Shown piece after piece: positions 9,334-18,061 of a DNA stretch of 64,000 nucleotides (positions are counted from its first letter, which is position 1; each line of letters begins with the position of its first letter). The DNA lies in the NCBI GenBank assembly GCA_965248715.1, contig CBDFKB010000008.1, positions 1,612,001 through 1,676,000 on the forward strand, in the 5' to 3' direction. The position numbers and the translations under genes are program-made. The stretch comes from CBDFKB01 sp965248715 (lineage in GTDB: Bacteria > Pseudomonadota > Alphaproteobacteria > Rhizobiales > Rhizobiaceae). Under the pieces are notes generated by a model. The model was not told where the DNA came from and searched no databases. It saw nothing but the letters and a program-made list of their open reading frames with translations.

Positions 9334-10212
9334 TTGTCGATAAAAACTGAAAACTGGCGGCGGTTTGAATTTTCCGCCCGCGATGGGTTAAAGTTGCGCG
9401 GTAGAATTTATGGCGGCAATTGCGGCAGCACACCGGTGCTGTGCCTGCCGGGGCTGACCCGCAACAGCGCCGATTTTCATCAGCTAGCCACCCATCTTAG
9501 CGCTGGCACCGCGCAACGGCTGGTCTATACGTTGGATTTTCGTGGTCGTGGCATGTCGGATTGGGATCCGGACTGGCACCGCTACAACCCATTTATCGAA
9601 ACCGACGATGTGTTAGCGGTTGTTGATGGCGCCGGGCTGGACAAAGTGCACATTATTGGCACGTCGCGCGGCGGCATAATCATCCATGTTTTGGCCGCGG
9701 TCAGGCCGTCGATCCTCGGCTCGGTGGTGTTGAACGATATCGGTCCGGTAATCGATGGAACCGGATTGGTGCGGATCCGCCACTATTTGCAAAGCAGCAA
9801 TCCGCTTACCGGTTGGAAATCTGCGGCCGAAATGCTGAAAGCGGCATCGAGCGGGCAATTTTCCGCCTGGGATGACGATGAATGGTTGCGCCAGGCCAGG
9901 CTGATCTTTTTGGAAAAAGGCGGCAAATTGATCGGCAATTTTGATCCGGGGGTGGCCAAAACCGTGACCAACTTCGATCTCGACCAACCGATACCCGAAC
10001 TTTGGCCGCAATTTCGCGGCCTAGCAAAGGTGCCGTTGATGGCGATTCGCGGCGACAATTCCGATCTGTTTTCCGCCGATACATTGGCGCAGATGCGTGC
10101 GCAGCGGCCCGACATGGCGGTCATCAACGTGCCCGGCCAGGGCCATGCACCAGATCTAGGTACCCCCGGCATTCCGGAAGCGATAACGAAATTCCTCGAC
10201 AAGGCGAAATGA
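9334..10212 (+). CDS. Alpha/beta-fold hydrolase
   Basis: Probable cytosolic serine hydrolase of about 292 residues; substrate unknown. The fold is clear: VLCLPGLTRNSADF (oxyanion HG-like region), LDFRGRGMSDWD, nucleophile elbow IIGTSRGGIIIH (G-x-S-x-G), late acid in AIRGDNSDLFS, and catalytic His in VPGQGHAPDL. I place the start at TTG 9334 because GAGGA lies six bases upstream; TTG 9331 or an upstream TTG 9292 are alternatives, and no ATG is available. Located 54 bases after slt, so possibly cotranscribed. Confidence 0.8.
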   Translation: MSIKTENWRRFEFSARDGLKLRGRIYGGNCGSTPVLCLPGLTRNSADFHQLATHLSAGTAQRLVYTLDFRGRGMSDWDPDWHRYNPFIETDDVLAVVDGAGLDKVHIIGTSRGGIIIHVLAAVRPSILGSVVLNDIGPVIDGTGLVRIRHYLQSSNPLTGWKSAAEMLKAASSGQFSAWDDDEWLRQARLIFLEKGGKLIGNFDPGVAKTVTNFDLDQPIPELWPQFRGLAKVPLMAIRGDNSDLFSADTLAQMRAQRPDMAVINVPGQGHAPDLGTPGIPEAITKFLDKAK

Positions 10213-10493
10213 AGCGCCTGTGGCGCATATTCGACGACGGGTGGCGCGAAACTGGGCCAATTTGATCAAATCGGATCGGGACGCGGCCAATTTGGCCCCT
10301 GGACTACGTCGCGAAAGGCTTAAAGTGGCCAACCACCACAAGCGGGCTCCAACAACGTCAGGGAGCAAAATCGCGACGGACAAATTTTGGCTACACTTCA
10401 ACACACCCGACCTTTCCGTGGTGGGCAAACCGGGCCACGCGATGTTGTTGCAAGATTTGCCCGATACCCGGGCATCGCGCTACGCTTTGCGCC
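10213..10493. other. Intergenic stretch before the first repeat array
   Basis: No gene recognised. Open frames on both strands here run into the repeats and encode no recognisable protein. Confidence 0.4.
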
Positions 10494-10800
10494 TAGGCCG
10501 TGTCACCCAAAAGTGGGTACCGGTTTTGGGAAATATGACACGCATAAACAAAAAGATAGCGCGACCAAGCTATTCCAACGCTTCGTGACAAGCGCTTGCG
10601 TGTCACCCAAAAGTGGGCAGCGGTTTTGGGAAATATGACACGCATAAACAAAAAGATAGCGCGCCGAAGCTATTCCAACGCTTGGTGACAAGCGCTAGGC
10701 CGTGTCACCCAAAAGTGGGCAGCGGTTTTGGGAAATATGACACCCATAAACAAAAAGATAGCGCGACGAAGCTATTCCAACGCTTGGTGACAAGCGCTAG
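10494..10800 (-). repeat. Tandem array of three ~102-bp double-palindrome repeats (subtype A)
   Basis: Three head-to-tail copies, roughly 10494-10597, 10598-10697 and 10698-10800. Read on the minus strand each unit begins at CTAG or AGCG, has a first palindrome ACGAAGC...GCTTCGT (some copies ACCAAGC), a T-rich linker TTTTTGTTTATG, then a second palindrome GCGTGTCA...TGACACGC enclosing CCCAAAA...TTTTGGG. Copies differ by only a few bases. Resembles rhizobial intergenic mosaic elements (RIME1, about 108 bp with two palindromes, from memory). Confidence 0.88.
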
Positions 10801-10901
10801 TGTACTTTTTGCGATACTCGAATCACAAAAAATATCTATCTGTTTGTTTTCACGCACAATTTATCTGAAAACAGGCCACCACTTTTCAGATTGTGCTCTA
10901 G
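10797..10901 (+). repeat. Divergent ~102-bp CTAG-bounded repeat (subtype C), opposite orientation
   Basis: Begins at the CTAG that ends the preceding array and ends at a second CTAG (10898-10901). Same layout as the other units but divergent sequence: first palindrome GCGAT...ATCAC, T-rich linker, then ATCTGAAAACAG...CCACTTTTCAGAT. The closest relative in the window is at 62538-62639. Confidence 0.75.
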
Positions 10902-11063
10902 CCGGATAAACCGGTTTGCGTCCATCAAATGAACCAATATTGGGCTCCTTTGGTATAAACCCTTGTTATCTTATCAGCGACGGGCAATCATGGTGCTCGC
11001 TGCGGTCCGGGTCGATTTTCTGGCCGACTTGTCGAATGAAACGGTAGAAACTCAGCGATCAAT

Positions 11064-13820
11064 ATGGCGAAACTGGATTCCAGCCTGATCAAGTATGTTT
11101 GGCGCAACTCCAAGCGCGACCAAATATTTATCTTGTTCGTCATTTTGGCGTCGATGCCGACCTATTTCATGTCGCTCGATTTGCCCAAACGCATAGTCGA
11201 CGGGCCAATCCAGAGCGTGGGCTTTGACAGGCCTGGCGATACCCGAAATTTTTTAGAGACCTATCTTCCGCTGCCGGAATTCCTTATCGGCGAGCCGATT
11301 AAGATTTTCGCTGGTTTTGAACTGGAGCGGGTGCCATTTCTGTTTGCACTGTCGTTTGCGTTCCTGGTGCTGGTGATCGCCAACGGCCTGTTTAAAATGT
11401 ACATAAACACCTTCAAGGGCCGCAGCGGCGAACGGTTGCTCAGGCGCTTGCGGTTCGTATTGTTTGACCGGGTGTTGCGCTATCCGATGGCGCGTTTTCG
11501 GCGCATGAAGCCGTCCGAGATCAGTTCCATGATCAAGGACGAGGTGGAGCCGATGGGGGAATTTATCGGCAACGCCTTTACTGAACCCCTATTCCTCGGC
11601 GGCCAGGCGCTGACTGGACTGTTATTCATCTTTTTGCAGAACGTCTATCTTGGCTTGATGACCGCGGCGATTATCGCCTTTCAGGCTTGGCTGATTCCGT
11701 TGCTACGAGTGCGGTTGGTGCAGTTAAATAGGCAACGCCAGATCGTCGCCAGGCGGCTTGCCGGACGGATCGGCGAAGTGGTCGAAGGTATACCGGAAAT
11801 TCATGTCAACGATGCTTCGAACCGCGAGCGCGCCAACATATCCCAATTGCTGGGCGATATTTTCTTCATCCGCTTCGAATTGTTCCAGAAAAAGTTCGAG
11901 ATCAAATTCTACAACAATTTCCTGATCCAGTTTCTCGCCTTTCTGTTTTATGCGGTCGGCGGCTATTTCGCGATCACAGGTCGGCTCAATGTTGGCCAGT
12001 TGCTCGGCGTGATTGTCGCCTATAAAGACCTGCCCGGGCCAGTTAAAGGGCTAATCGACTGGGATCAAAAACGCACCCAGGTCGAAGTCCGCTATCAGCA
12101 AATTATCGAACAATTTACCGACGAAGACGCCCGACCAAGCGAATTACAGGAACCGTCAAGCGGCGTGATCGAACCGCTTTCTAGCGGATTTGAAGTCAGC
12201 AATCTGGCGATTACTGACGATGCAGGATCGAAACTGATCGAGCGTGCATCGGCCAAAATTGATGTCAACGAACGGGTGGCGATTGTCGGACAGGTCAACA
12301 GTGGCGCGTCGGAATTCGCTGAGGCGTTGGCTCGTTTGCAGGATCCAAGCGGCGGCCGGATTACCCTTGGTGGGCATGAACTCAGTGATTTGCCGGAATC
12401 AATCACCGGTCGGCGCACTGCCTATGTGGATGCCAACACGTTTTTGCCCGACACTACGATCCGCGAAAACCTGGTCTATGCGTTGCGCAATCAACCGCTT
12501 ACGGAAAAGATCCGTGAAGGCGATGAACTTGCCAAATATCAGCTCCATATGAATGAAAAAAAGTTGGCGGATAACAGCCTATTCGATCTGGAAGCGGAAT
12601 GGATCGACTATGCCCGATTGGGCTTAAGTGGAGAAGCCGAACTCGACGGCCGGATTCAGAAAGTCTTACGCATGGTCGTGCTGCACGATGAAATACGCAA
12701 TCTCGGCCTGCGTGGTACGATATCCCTCGATAAACGTCCGGAATTGTGCAAAAAACTGGTCGAAGCACGAGGGATATTCCGCGAACGCCTGGACAGCTAC
12801 CAGATTGCTGAATTTGTCGAACCATTTGACCCCGAGCGCTACAACACCCAGGCCACAGTTGGCGAAAATCTGTTATTTGGAACCGCGGTCGACCCCTCGT
12901 TTTCGGAAACCAATTTGCCGTCGAATGCCTATGTAATCGAGGCTCTATCGAGCGATCGGTTGTATGAACGCCTGCTCGATATGGGCAAGGAACTTGCCGT
13001 TACCACGATCGAACTTTTTGGCGAACTGTCGATTGACAACCCGTTCTTCGACCAGTTGGACTACATGTCAGCCGATGAAATTCCTGAGTACCGGGCATTG
13101 CTGTCGCGGATCGCCAACAAGGATAGTGCGGCGATTGAAGCCGACGACCGGGCGATGCTGATCCGGTTGCCGTTTGCCTATATCGAACCGCACAACCGGC
13201 TCGGTCTGTTGGACGAAGATTTGATGGCGGAAATCCTTGGTGCCCGCAATCGCCTGCAGGTGTCGATGTCAAAGGCCGGCGGCGGTCAAGTCGCGTTTTA
13301 CGACCCCGAAAGCTACAATCCGGCCTCTTCGGTGATCGACAATGTGCTGCTTGGCCGCATCGCTTCAGGCGTGGCGGAGGGCCCGGACCGGGTTACCGCC
13401 GCCATTCGCGACCTATTAGAGGAAATGGGCCTGGTCGACGATATCTACCAAATTGGATTGTCGTTTAGTGTCGGCACTGGCGGCAAGCGATTAAGCGAGA
13501 CCCAACGGCAAAAGCTGAAATTGGCCCGCGCGCTGCTCAAGCAACCAGATATTTTGATCGTTAACCGAGCCCTCAACACACTCGATTCACGGACACAAAA
13601 AAAAGTGCTCGATACGATCGTGGAGGATGCTTCTGGCGCCGGTGAGCGCAGCTATGGGATAATCTGGGTGCCGATAAACCCAGCTTTTTCGAAGCATTTT
13701 GATCGGGTCTTGGTGTTTTCCGACGGCAATCTGGTCGAGGACGGTAGCCCTGATGAATTGATCAAAAGCGGCGAGGTATACCAATCATTGTTGGGAACCG
13801 GGGCAAGTTTTACTACATAA
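11064..13820 (+). CDS. ABC-exporter-like membrane protein with degenerate nucleotide-binding domain
   Basis: 918 residues. Residues ~20-340 contain about five or six membrane segments and look like an ABC exporter membrane domain (for example FLFALSFAFLVLVIANGLF and GLLFIFLQNVYLGLM). The NBD begins near residue 385, but its key motifs are altered: Walker A is GQVNSGASEF, without the GKS/T lysine; the signature is LSETQRQKLKLARALL instead of LSGGQ; Walker B is ILIVNRALNTLD, with N-R in place of D-E; the switch His region reads IIWVPIN. The segment that follows the Q-loop in exporters (TIRENLxxG) appears three times: TIRENLVYAL (~465), ATVGENLLFG (~598) and SSVIDNVLLG (~753), with a long helical insert. 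Probably not an ATPase; role unknown. First gene of a four-gene unit. Confidence 0.72.
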   Translation: MAKLDSSLIKYVWRNSKRDQIFILFVILASMPTYFMSLDLPKRIVDGPIQSVGFDRPGDTRNFLETYLPLPEFLIGEPIKIFAGFELERVPFLFALSFAFLVLVIANGLFKMYINTFKGRSGERLLRRLRFVLFDRVLRYPMARFRRMKPSEISSMIKDEVEPMGEFIGNAFTEPLFLGGQALTGLLFIFLQNVYLGLMTAAIIAFQAWLIPLLRVRLVQLNRQRQIVARRLAGRIGEVVEGIPEIHVNDASNRERANISQLLGDIFFIRFELFQKKFEIKFYNNFLIQFLAFLFYAVGGYFAITGRLNVGQLLGVIVAYKDLPGPVKGLIDWDQKRTQVEVRYQQIIEQFTDEDARPSELQEPSSGVIEPLSSGFEVSNLAITDDAGSKLIERASAKIDVNERVAIVGQVNSGASEFAEALARLQDPSGGRITLGGHELSDLPESITGRRTAYVDANTFLPDTTIRENLVYALRNQPLTEKIREGDELAKYQLHMNEKKLADNSLFDLEAEWIDYARLGLSGEAELDGRIQKVLRMVVLHDEIRNLGLRGTISLDKRPELCKKLVEARGIFRERLDSYQIAEFVEPFDPERYNTQATVGENLLFGTAVDPSFSETNLPSNAYVIEALSSDRLYERLLDMGKELAVTTIELFGELSIDNPFFDQLDYMSADEIPEYRALLSRIANKDSAAIEADDRAMLIRLPFAYIEPHNRLGLLDEDLMAEILGARNRLQVSMSKAGGGQVAFYDPESYNPASSVIDNVLLGRIASGVAEGPDRVTAAIRDLLEEMGLVDDIYQIGLSFSVGTGGKRLSETQRQKLKLARALLKQPDILIVNRALNTLDSRTQKKVLDTIVEDASGAGERSYGIIWVPINPAFSKHFDRVLVFSDGNLVEDGSPDELIKSGEVYQSLLGTGASFTT

Positions 13821-13861
13821 TCCAGGAACATGCCGCAGATCGGGAACTGAAGGAACAAGCA

Positions 13862-14335
13862 ATGAAAACTCTGAACCAGGAAGTCGATGTGCTGCGCAGG
13901 ATTCCGCTGTTTTCTGCCATCGATTCAGCAAAACTGAAGTTGCTTGCTTTCGCATCGCATCGCATGTCATTCAATGAAGGTCAATATCTGTTTCGCCAAG
14001 GCGAAGTTGGAGACGCCGCTTATGTCATCATCGACGGCGAGGCCGATATCTTGATCAACACCGATGATGGTGAACTTTCGGTTGCCAAAATGGGCACAAA
14101 CGACTTTATCGGGGAAATCGCCATATTATGCGATGTGCCACGCACCGCGTCGGTTCGCGCATTATCGGAACTGACGACCTTGAAAATCAAGAAAGAGCAT
14201 TTTCTCGGACTGATGTCCGATTTTCCTGAACTTGCGGTGCAGGTAATGCGGGAAATTGCCGGCCGGCTCGGCAGAACTACCACCGAACTCTCCGACACGC
14301 GCGAAAAACTTGATGCGGCGTTGAGCGGAAAATAG
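13862..14335 (+). CDS. Cyclic nucleotide-binding domain protein
   Basis: 157 residues, essentially one cNMP-binding (CAP_ED-type) domain with no DNA-binding helix-turn-helix. The phosphate-binding cassette is intact: FIGEIAILCDVPRTASVRA (F82 to A100), with Glu85 and Arg94 in the expected places, so it probably binds cAMP or cGMP. The N-terminus IPLFSAIDSAKLKLLAFAS is the usual lead-in helix. ATG 13862 follows AAGGAACAAGCA. It lies 41 bases after the ABC-like gene and 40 before the MBL gene, so a likely sensor or regulatory partner of these (inference). Confidence 0.85.
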   Translation: MKTLNQEVDVLRRIPLFSAIDSAKLKLLAFASHRMSFNEGQYLFRQGEVGDAAYVIIDGEADILINTDDGELSVAKMGTNDFIGEIAILCDVPRTASVRALSELTTLKIKKEHFLGLMSDFPELAVQVMREIAGRLGRTTTELSDTREKLDAALSGK

Positions 14336-14375
14336 AGCCACATTGGCGCCATTAGGGGCACTGGGATCAATCAGC

Positions 14376-15215
14376 TTGTCTAGTTCTGATAAATCACCGT
14401 TTCATGTTACCTTTTGGGGCGTACGCGGCACACTTGCCACTCCGGGGGCAGAACACAATGCCTGCGGCGGCAACACGTCGTGCGTCGAAGTGCGGTGCGG
14501 CGAGCGGATTTTGATATTTGATGCCGGAACCGGCATCCGCGAACTGGGCAGCAAGCTGATTGACGGCGATCCTTTGGAACTCGATTTGTTCCTAAGCCAT
14601 GGCCATTATGATCATGTGGAGGGCCTGCCGCTGTTTTCCCCGCTTTACATCGAAGGTTGCAAAATACGCATTTGGGCCGGACCGGTGGACGGGGCTGACG
14701 ACACCGAGGAACTGGTTTCCGGTTTCATGCGCCGGCCCTATTTCCCGGTCGGCACAGAAGTCTTTAAGGCCAATATGATTTTCAACGATGTGTGGGCCGG
14801 CCAAACCCTCGATCTCGGCGACGGCATAACTGTGCGTACCGGACAATTGCAGCACCCTGGCGGTGCCACTGGATATCGGGTGGAGTTCGACGGTCGGGTT
14901 TTTGCTTATGTTTGCGACACCGAGCACGTACCAGGAACCCACGATCCCAACGTTATCGAGTTGATCCGCGACGCCGACCTATTCGTGTATGACGCCAGCT
15001 TCACCGACAACGAATTACCGGCATTTACCGGATACGGACATTCGACCTGGCAAGAAGGCTTAAGATTGAGCAATAGCGCTAATGCACAGGCGATGATGGC
15101 GTCGCACCATATGCCATTTAGAAACGATCAGGACATTGCTATGATCGAGCAAGAAATTAGGTCAAACGCACCCAACAGCGGGGTTGCCCGTGAGGGCATG
15201 ACCATTCAATTGTGA
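14376..15215 (+). CDS. MBL-fold metallo-hydrolase
   Basis: About 279 residues, metallo-beta-lactamase fold. Starts FHVTFWGVRGTLATPG, then GGNTSCVEVRCGERILIFDAG (split over the conserved GGNTSC block), and the metal motif SHGHYDHVEGLP (H75, H77, D79, H80). Later metal ligands are QHPGGATGYR and VCDTEH, with GHST and ASHHMP near the C-terminus. This subgroup includes RNase Z-like and phosphodiesterase-like enzymes; given the neighbouring cNMP protein a cyclic-nucleotide phosphodiesterase is possible but unproven. Start uncertain: TTG 14376 is preferred because GGGA precedes it and no ATG fits; TTG 14343 is the alternative. Stop overlaps nothing; CFA gene follows by 23 bases. Confidence 0.8.
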   Translation: MSSSDKSPFHVTFWGVRGTLATPGAEHNACGGNTSCVEVRCGERILIFDAGTGIRELGSKLIDGDPLELDLFLSHGHYDHVEGLPLFSPLYIEGCKIRIWAGPVDGADDTEELVSGFMRRPYFPVGTEVFKANMIFNDVWAGQTLDLGDGITVRTGQLQHPGGATGYRVEFDGRVFAYVCDTEHVPGTHDPNVIELIRDADLFVYDASFTDNELPAFTGYGHSTWQEGLRLSNSANAQAMMASHHMPFRNDQDIAMIEQEIRSNAPNSGVAREGMTIQL

Positions 15216-15238
15216 CCGTGTTAGGAGAGGGGAACACA

Positions 15239-16501
15239 ATGCAAAACAAGCGCGGCAAGGAAAGCAGCGAAAAACAGGTTGCGCCGGTGAAAGTCACCAA
15301 ACAAAATGTCGGGAAAATCGCCCGCAAAGTTCCATTTCAGGCGGCGATTGTCCTGCGCGCCTTGGTCAAGATGGAGTATGGTTCGTTGACCATACACTTT
15401 CCCAACGGACGCGGATATCATTTCAATGCCCCAAACAGCGGCCCGGCCGGCGAAGTCATTTTGCACAATTGGCGATTGCCGCGCCGCGCCATCGCCGGCG
15501 GATCAATCGGTGTTGCCGAAAGTTACATGGACGGCGACTGGACCAGCCCCGATGTCACCGCATTTTTGGAACTGTTTTGCGTCAATGAGCAAATTGGCGA
15601 TGATTTAACTTCGCCGAACCGGATTTGGTCGGCGGTGGCCAAATTCCGCCATTGGTTGAATGAAAACACCCGCCACGGCGCCAAGCGCAATATCGGTGCC
15701 CATTATGACCTCGGCAACCGGTTCTACAATAAATGGCTTGATACCAGCATCACCTATTCGTCAGCCCTGTTCGAGCGCAAAGAGGCGACACTGGCGGAAG
15801 CGCAAAACGCCAAATACACCGCGCTTGCCCAACGCACCGAGATCAATCCGGATCATAGCGTACTAGAAATCGGCTGCGGTTGGGGCGGGTTTGCCGAATT
15901 CGCAGCTAAAGAGATCGGCTGCCAAGTTACCGCATTGACGATCAGCCAGCAACAATTCGACTTCGCCAGCGAGCGCATCCAAAAGGCCGGACTGAACGAA
16001 AAAGTCGACATCAAACTACAAGACTATCGCGACGAAAGCGGCGTCTATGACCGCATTGCCTCTATCGAAATGTTCGAGGCGGTGGGCGAGAAATATTGGC
16101 CAATCTATTTTCAACGCCTGTCTGAGTGCTTGAACCCTGGTGGCATGGCCGGCTTACAAATCATCACTATCGCCGATAAGGCGTTCGAACTGTATCGCCG
16201 GCGCCCAGACTTTATTCAGCGATACATTTTTCCCGGCGGCATGCTGCCGAGCCCCGGTGCACTCAAGCAATTGGCTTCCGGCGCCGGGCTTGGGCTGGTT
16301 CACCAAAGGGTGTTTGGCGGCGACTATGCGCGAACCCTGGAAGAGTGGCGTCACCGGTTTTGCGATACCTGGGACGACATTCGCCAAATGGGATTTGACG
16401 AGCGCTTCCGCAAATTGTGGGAATTTTATTTCCACTATTGCGAGGCGGGTTTCCGCTCCGGCAATATCGATGTGCGGCAATTGGTTTACGCTAAGGCTTA
16501 G
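15239..16501 (+). CDS. Cyclopropane-fatty-acyl-phospholipid synthase-like methyltransferase
   Basis: 420 residues. SAM-dependent enzyme family that adds a methylene bridge, or a methyl, to unsaturated acyl chains of membrane lipids. Motifs: GVAESYMDGDWTSPD in the N-terminal lipid-binding part, GAHYDLGNRFYNKWLD, SAM motif VLEIGCGWGGFAEFA near residue 211, LTISQQQFDFA, IASIEMFEAVGEKYW and RYIFPGGMLPS. Start ATG 15239 is preceded by a strong AGGAGAGGGG ribosome binding site, better than the GTG 15212 that would overlap the MBL gene. Last gene of the four-gene unit. The basic N-terminal 40 residues (KESSEKQVAPVKVTKQ) are unusual; otherwise standard. Confidence 0.9.
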   Translation: MQNKRGKESSEKQVAPVKVTKQNVGKIARKVPFQAAIVLRALVKMEYGSLTIHFPNGRGYHFNAPNSGPAGEVILHNWRLPRRAIAGGSIGVAESYMDGDWTSPDVTAFLELFCVNEQIGDDLTSPNRIWSAVAKFRHWLNENTRHGAKRNIGAHYDLGNRFYNKWLDTSITYSSALFERKEATLAEAQNAKYTALAQRTEINPDHSVLEIGCGWGGFAEFAAKEIGCQVTALTISQQQFDFASERIQKAGLNEKVDIKLQDYRDESGVYDRIASIEMFEAVGEKYWPIYFQRLSECLNPGGMAGLQIITIADKAFELYRRRPDFIQRYIFPGGMLPSPGALKQLASGAGLGLVHQRVFGGDYARTLEEWRHRFCDTWDDIRQMGFDERFRKLWEFYFHYCEAGFRSGNIDVRQLVYAKA

Positions 16502-16506
16502 AAGGT

Positions 16507-16535
16507 GCGGGGCGCCAATACACAGGACGCCCCGC
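16507..16535 (+). terminator. Possible transcription terminator hairpin after the CFA-synthase gene
   Basis: GCGGGGCG (16507-16514) pairs with CGCCCCGC (16528-16535) around a 13-base loop, six bases after the CFA stop codon. There is no T-tract, so it may act as a 3'-end stabiliser or Rho-assisted site rather than an intrinsic terminator. Confidence 0.45.
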
Positions 16536-16983
16536 GGTCGCCATAGTTGGCCCAATACACGGACCAATTAAATCATCGGCGAACATTGCGGCCAAATAAG
16601 GGTTGGTTTCGCCCACGTGCCGGGCCATACCTTGCGCTTGCCGCCATTCCTCCCTAACTTGATTTTAGCTCATTTGATGGATGCACACCGGTTCATCGGG
16701 CAAGAAGCAAAGCGCGGCAAGATTTTCGGGTATCGGGTAAGTTTTACATCCACGTTTGGTCGGCCGAATGGCTCCACTGTTGGAAGTTGTATTGTTTTGA
16801 AAAATCAGTACAATTTCGCCGTGCGATTTTGCTCTTTGACATTGTTGGTGCCCGCTTATGGTGGGGTCGCACCATGGCACGATAGGCACCAATTCAACGA
16901 ACAAAATCCCGGCAGACAAATCGGTCAATATTACATTCCCTTGGTACAGCTTTGAATTGATCCTGCAATAAAGAACCCCAACC
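16536..16983. other. Intergenic region with no clear gene
   Basis: About 450 bases ahead of the cysteine synthase gene. The only mildly protein-like frame is on the minus strand from ATG 16628 to a stop at 16491 (45 codons, starting MARHVGETNPYLAAMF), which overlaps the CFA 3' end and the hairpin. The rest is AT-richer and should carry the promoter of the cysK-type gene. Confidence 0.35.
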
Positions 16984-18030
16984 ATGTCATTTACTAATAG
17001 CCATGCCTCGACCATTGACGCCATCGGCAACACGCCGCTGATTAGATTGTCACAGGTCTCCGAAATGACCGGCTGCGAAATTTACGCCAAGGCCGAATAT
17101 GCTAATCCAGGCCAATCGGTTAAAGACCGGGCGGCGCTGTTTATCGTTCGCGATGCCGAACGCAAGGGACTGTTGCAGCCAGGCGGAGTGATCGTTGAGG
17201 GAACTGCGGGCAATACCGGCATCGGCTTGACGGTGGTCGGCAATGCGCTCGGTTACCGCACAGTAATCGTAATCCCGCAAACCCAAAGCGAGGAAAAGAA
17301 GCAATTGTTGCGACTGATGGGCGCTACTTTGGTGGAAGTCCCAGCACTGCCCTATCGCGATCCGGACAATTATGTGCGGTTATCCGGACGCTTGGCCGAG
17401 CAATTGGCAGTCAGCGATCCGAATGGCGCAATCTGGGCCAACCAATTCGACAACACCGCCAATCGCGATGGTCACGCCAAAACTACCGCACAGGAAATCT
17501 GGCGGCAGACCGGTGGCAAGGTCGACGCATTCGTTTCCGCCATCGGTTCGGGCGGAACCTTGGCCGGCATCGCCGCTGGATTGAAGGAAAAGAATAAGAA
17601 TATCAAGGCTGTATTGGCCGATCCGCCCGGTGCGGCGCTCTATTCTTATTATACAACCGGTGAGCTAAAGGCGGAAGGTTCCTCGATCACCGAGGGCATC
17701 GGTCAGGGACGGATCACCGCCAATTTGGACGGTGCGGAATTCGATATGTTTTTCCACATACCGGATTCAGAAACGGTGCAGACCGCGTTCGACATTTTGC
17801 AGCACGAAGGCATTTGTGTCGGCACATCGACCGGCATCAATGTCGCAGGCGCAGTTCGTGCCGCGCGCGAGATGGGACCGGGCCACACGATCGTGACCAT
17901 GATTTGCGACAGTGGTACGCGCTATCAGTCCAGATTGTTTAACCCGACCTTTCTGCGCGAAAAGGGCTTGCCAGTACCGGCCTGGTTGGAGCGTGAAACC
18001 GATCTGGATTTGCCGTTTGCAAACCGCTGA
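16984..18030 (+). CDS. cysK: Cysteine synthase A-type O-acetylserine sulfhydrylase
   Basis: PLP enzyme of 348 residues that makes cysteine from O-acetylserine and sulfide. IDAIGNTPLIRLS opens the fold; PLP lysine K47 lies in NPGQSVKDRAA; the substrate loop reads EGTAGNTGIGLT, where most CysK have EPTSGNTG, so this is a divergent subgroup; the phosphate loop is SAIGSGGTLAGIAAG; C-terminal GTSTGINVAGA. The symbol is by family only, as an alternative acceptor is possible. It starts a run of same-strand genes (AlaX, GFA, sulfurtransferase, GNAT) with gaps of 31, 36, 13 and 17 bases, suggesting one transcript on cysteine/sulfur handling. Confidence 0.85.
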   Translation: MSFTNSHASTIDAIGNTPLIRLSQVSEMTGCEIYAKAEYANPGQSVKDRAALFIVRDAERKGLLQPGGVIVEGTAGNTGIGLTVVGNALGYRTVIVIPQTQSEEKKQLLRLMGATLVEVPALPYRDPDNYVRLSGRLAEQLAVSDPNGAIWANQFDNTANRDGHAKTTAQEIWRQTGGKVDAFVSAIGSGGTLAGIAAGLKEKNKNIKAVLADPPGAALYSYYTTGELKAEGSSITEGIGQGRITANLDGAEFDMFFHIPDSETVQTAFDILQHEGICVGTSTGINVAGAVRAAREMGPGHTIVTMICDSGTRYQSRLFNPTFLREKGLPVPAWLERETDLDLPFANR

Positions 18031-18061
18031 CAATTTGGCACCAAGAAGGAACGATGAAATC

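Noticed and set aside
10387..10909. Short frames translating to VTQKWVPVLGN-like repeats
   Set aside because: These are translations of the 102-bp DNA repeats and appear at every repeat block, so they are not genes.
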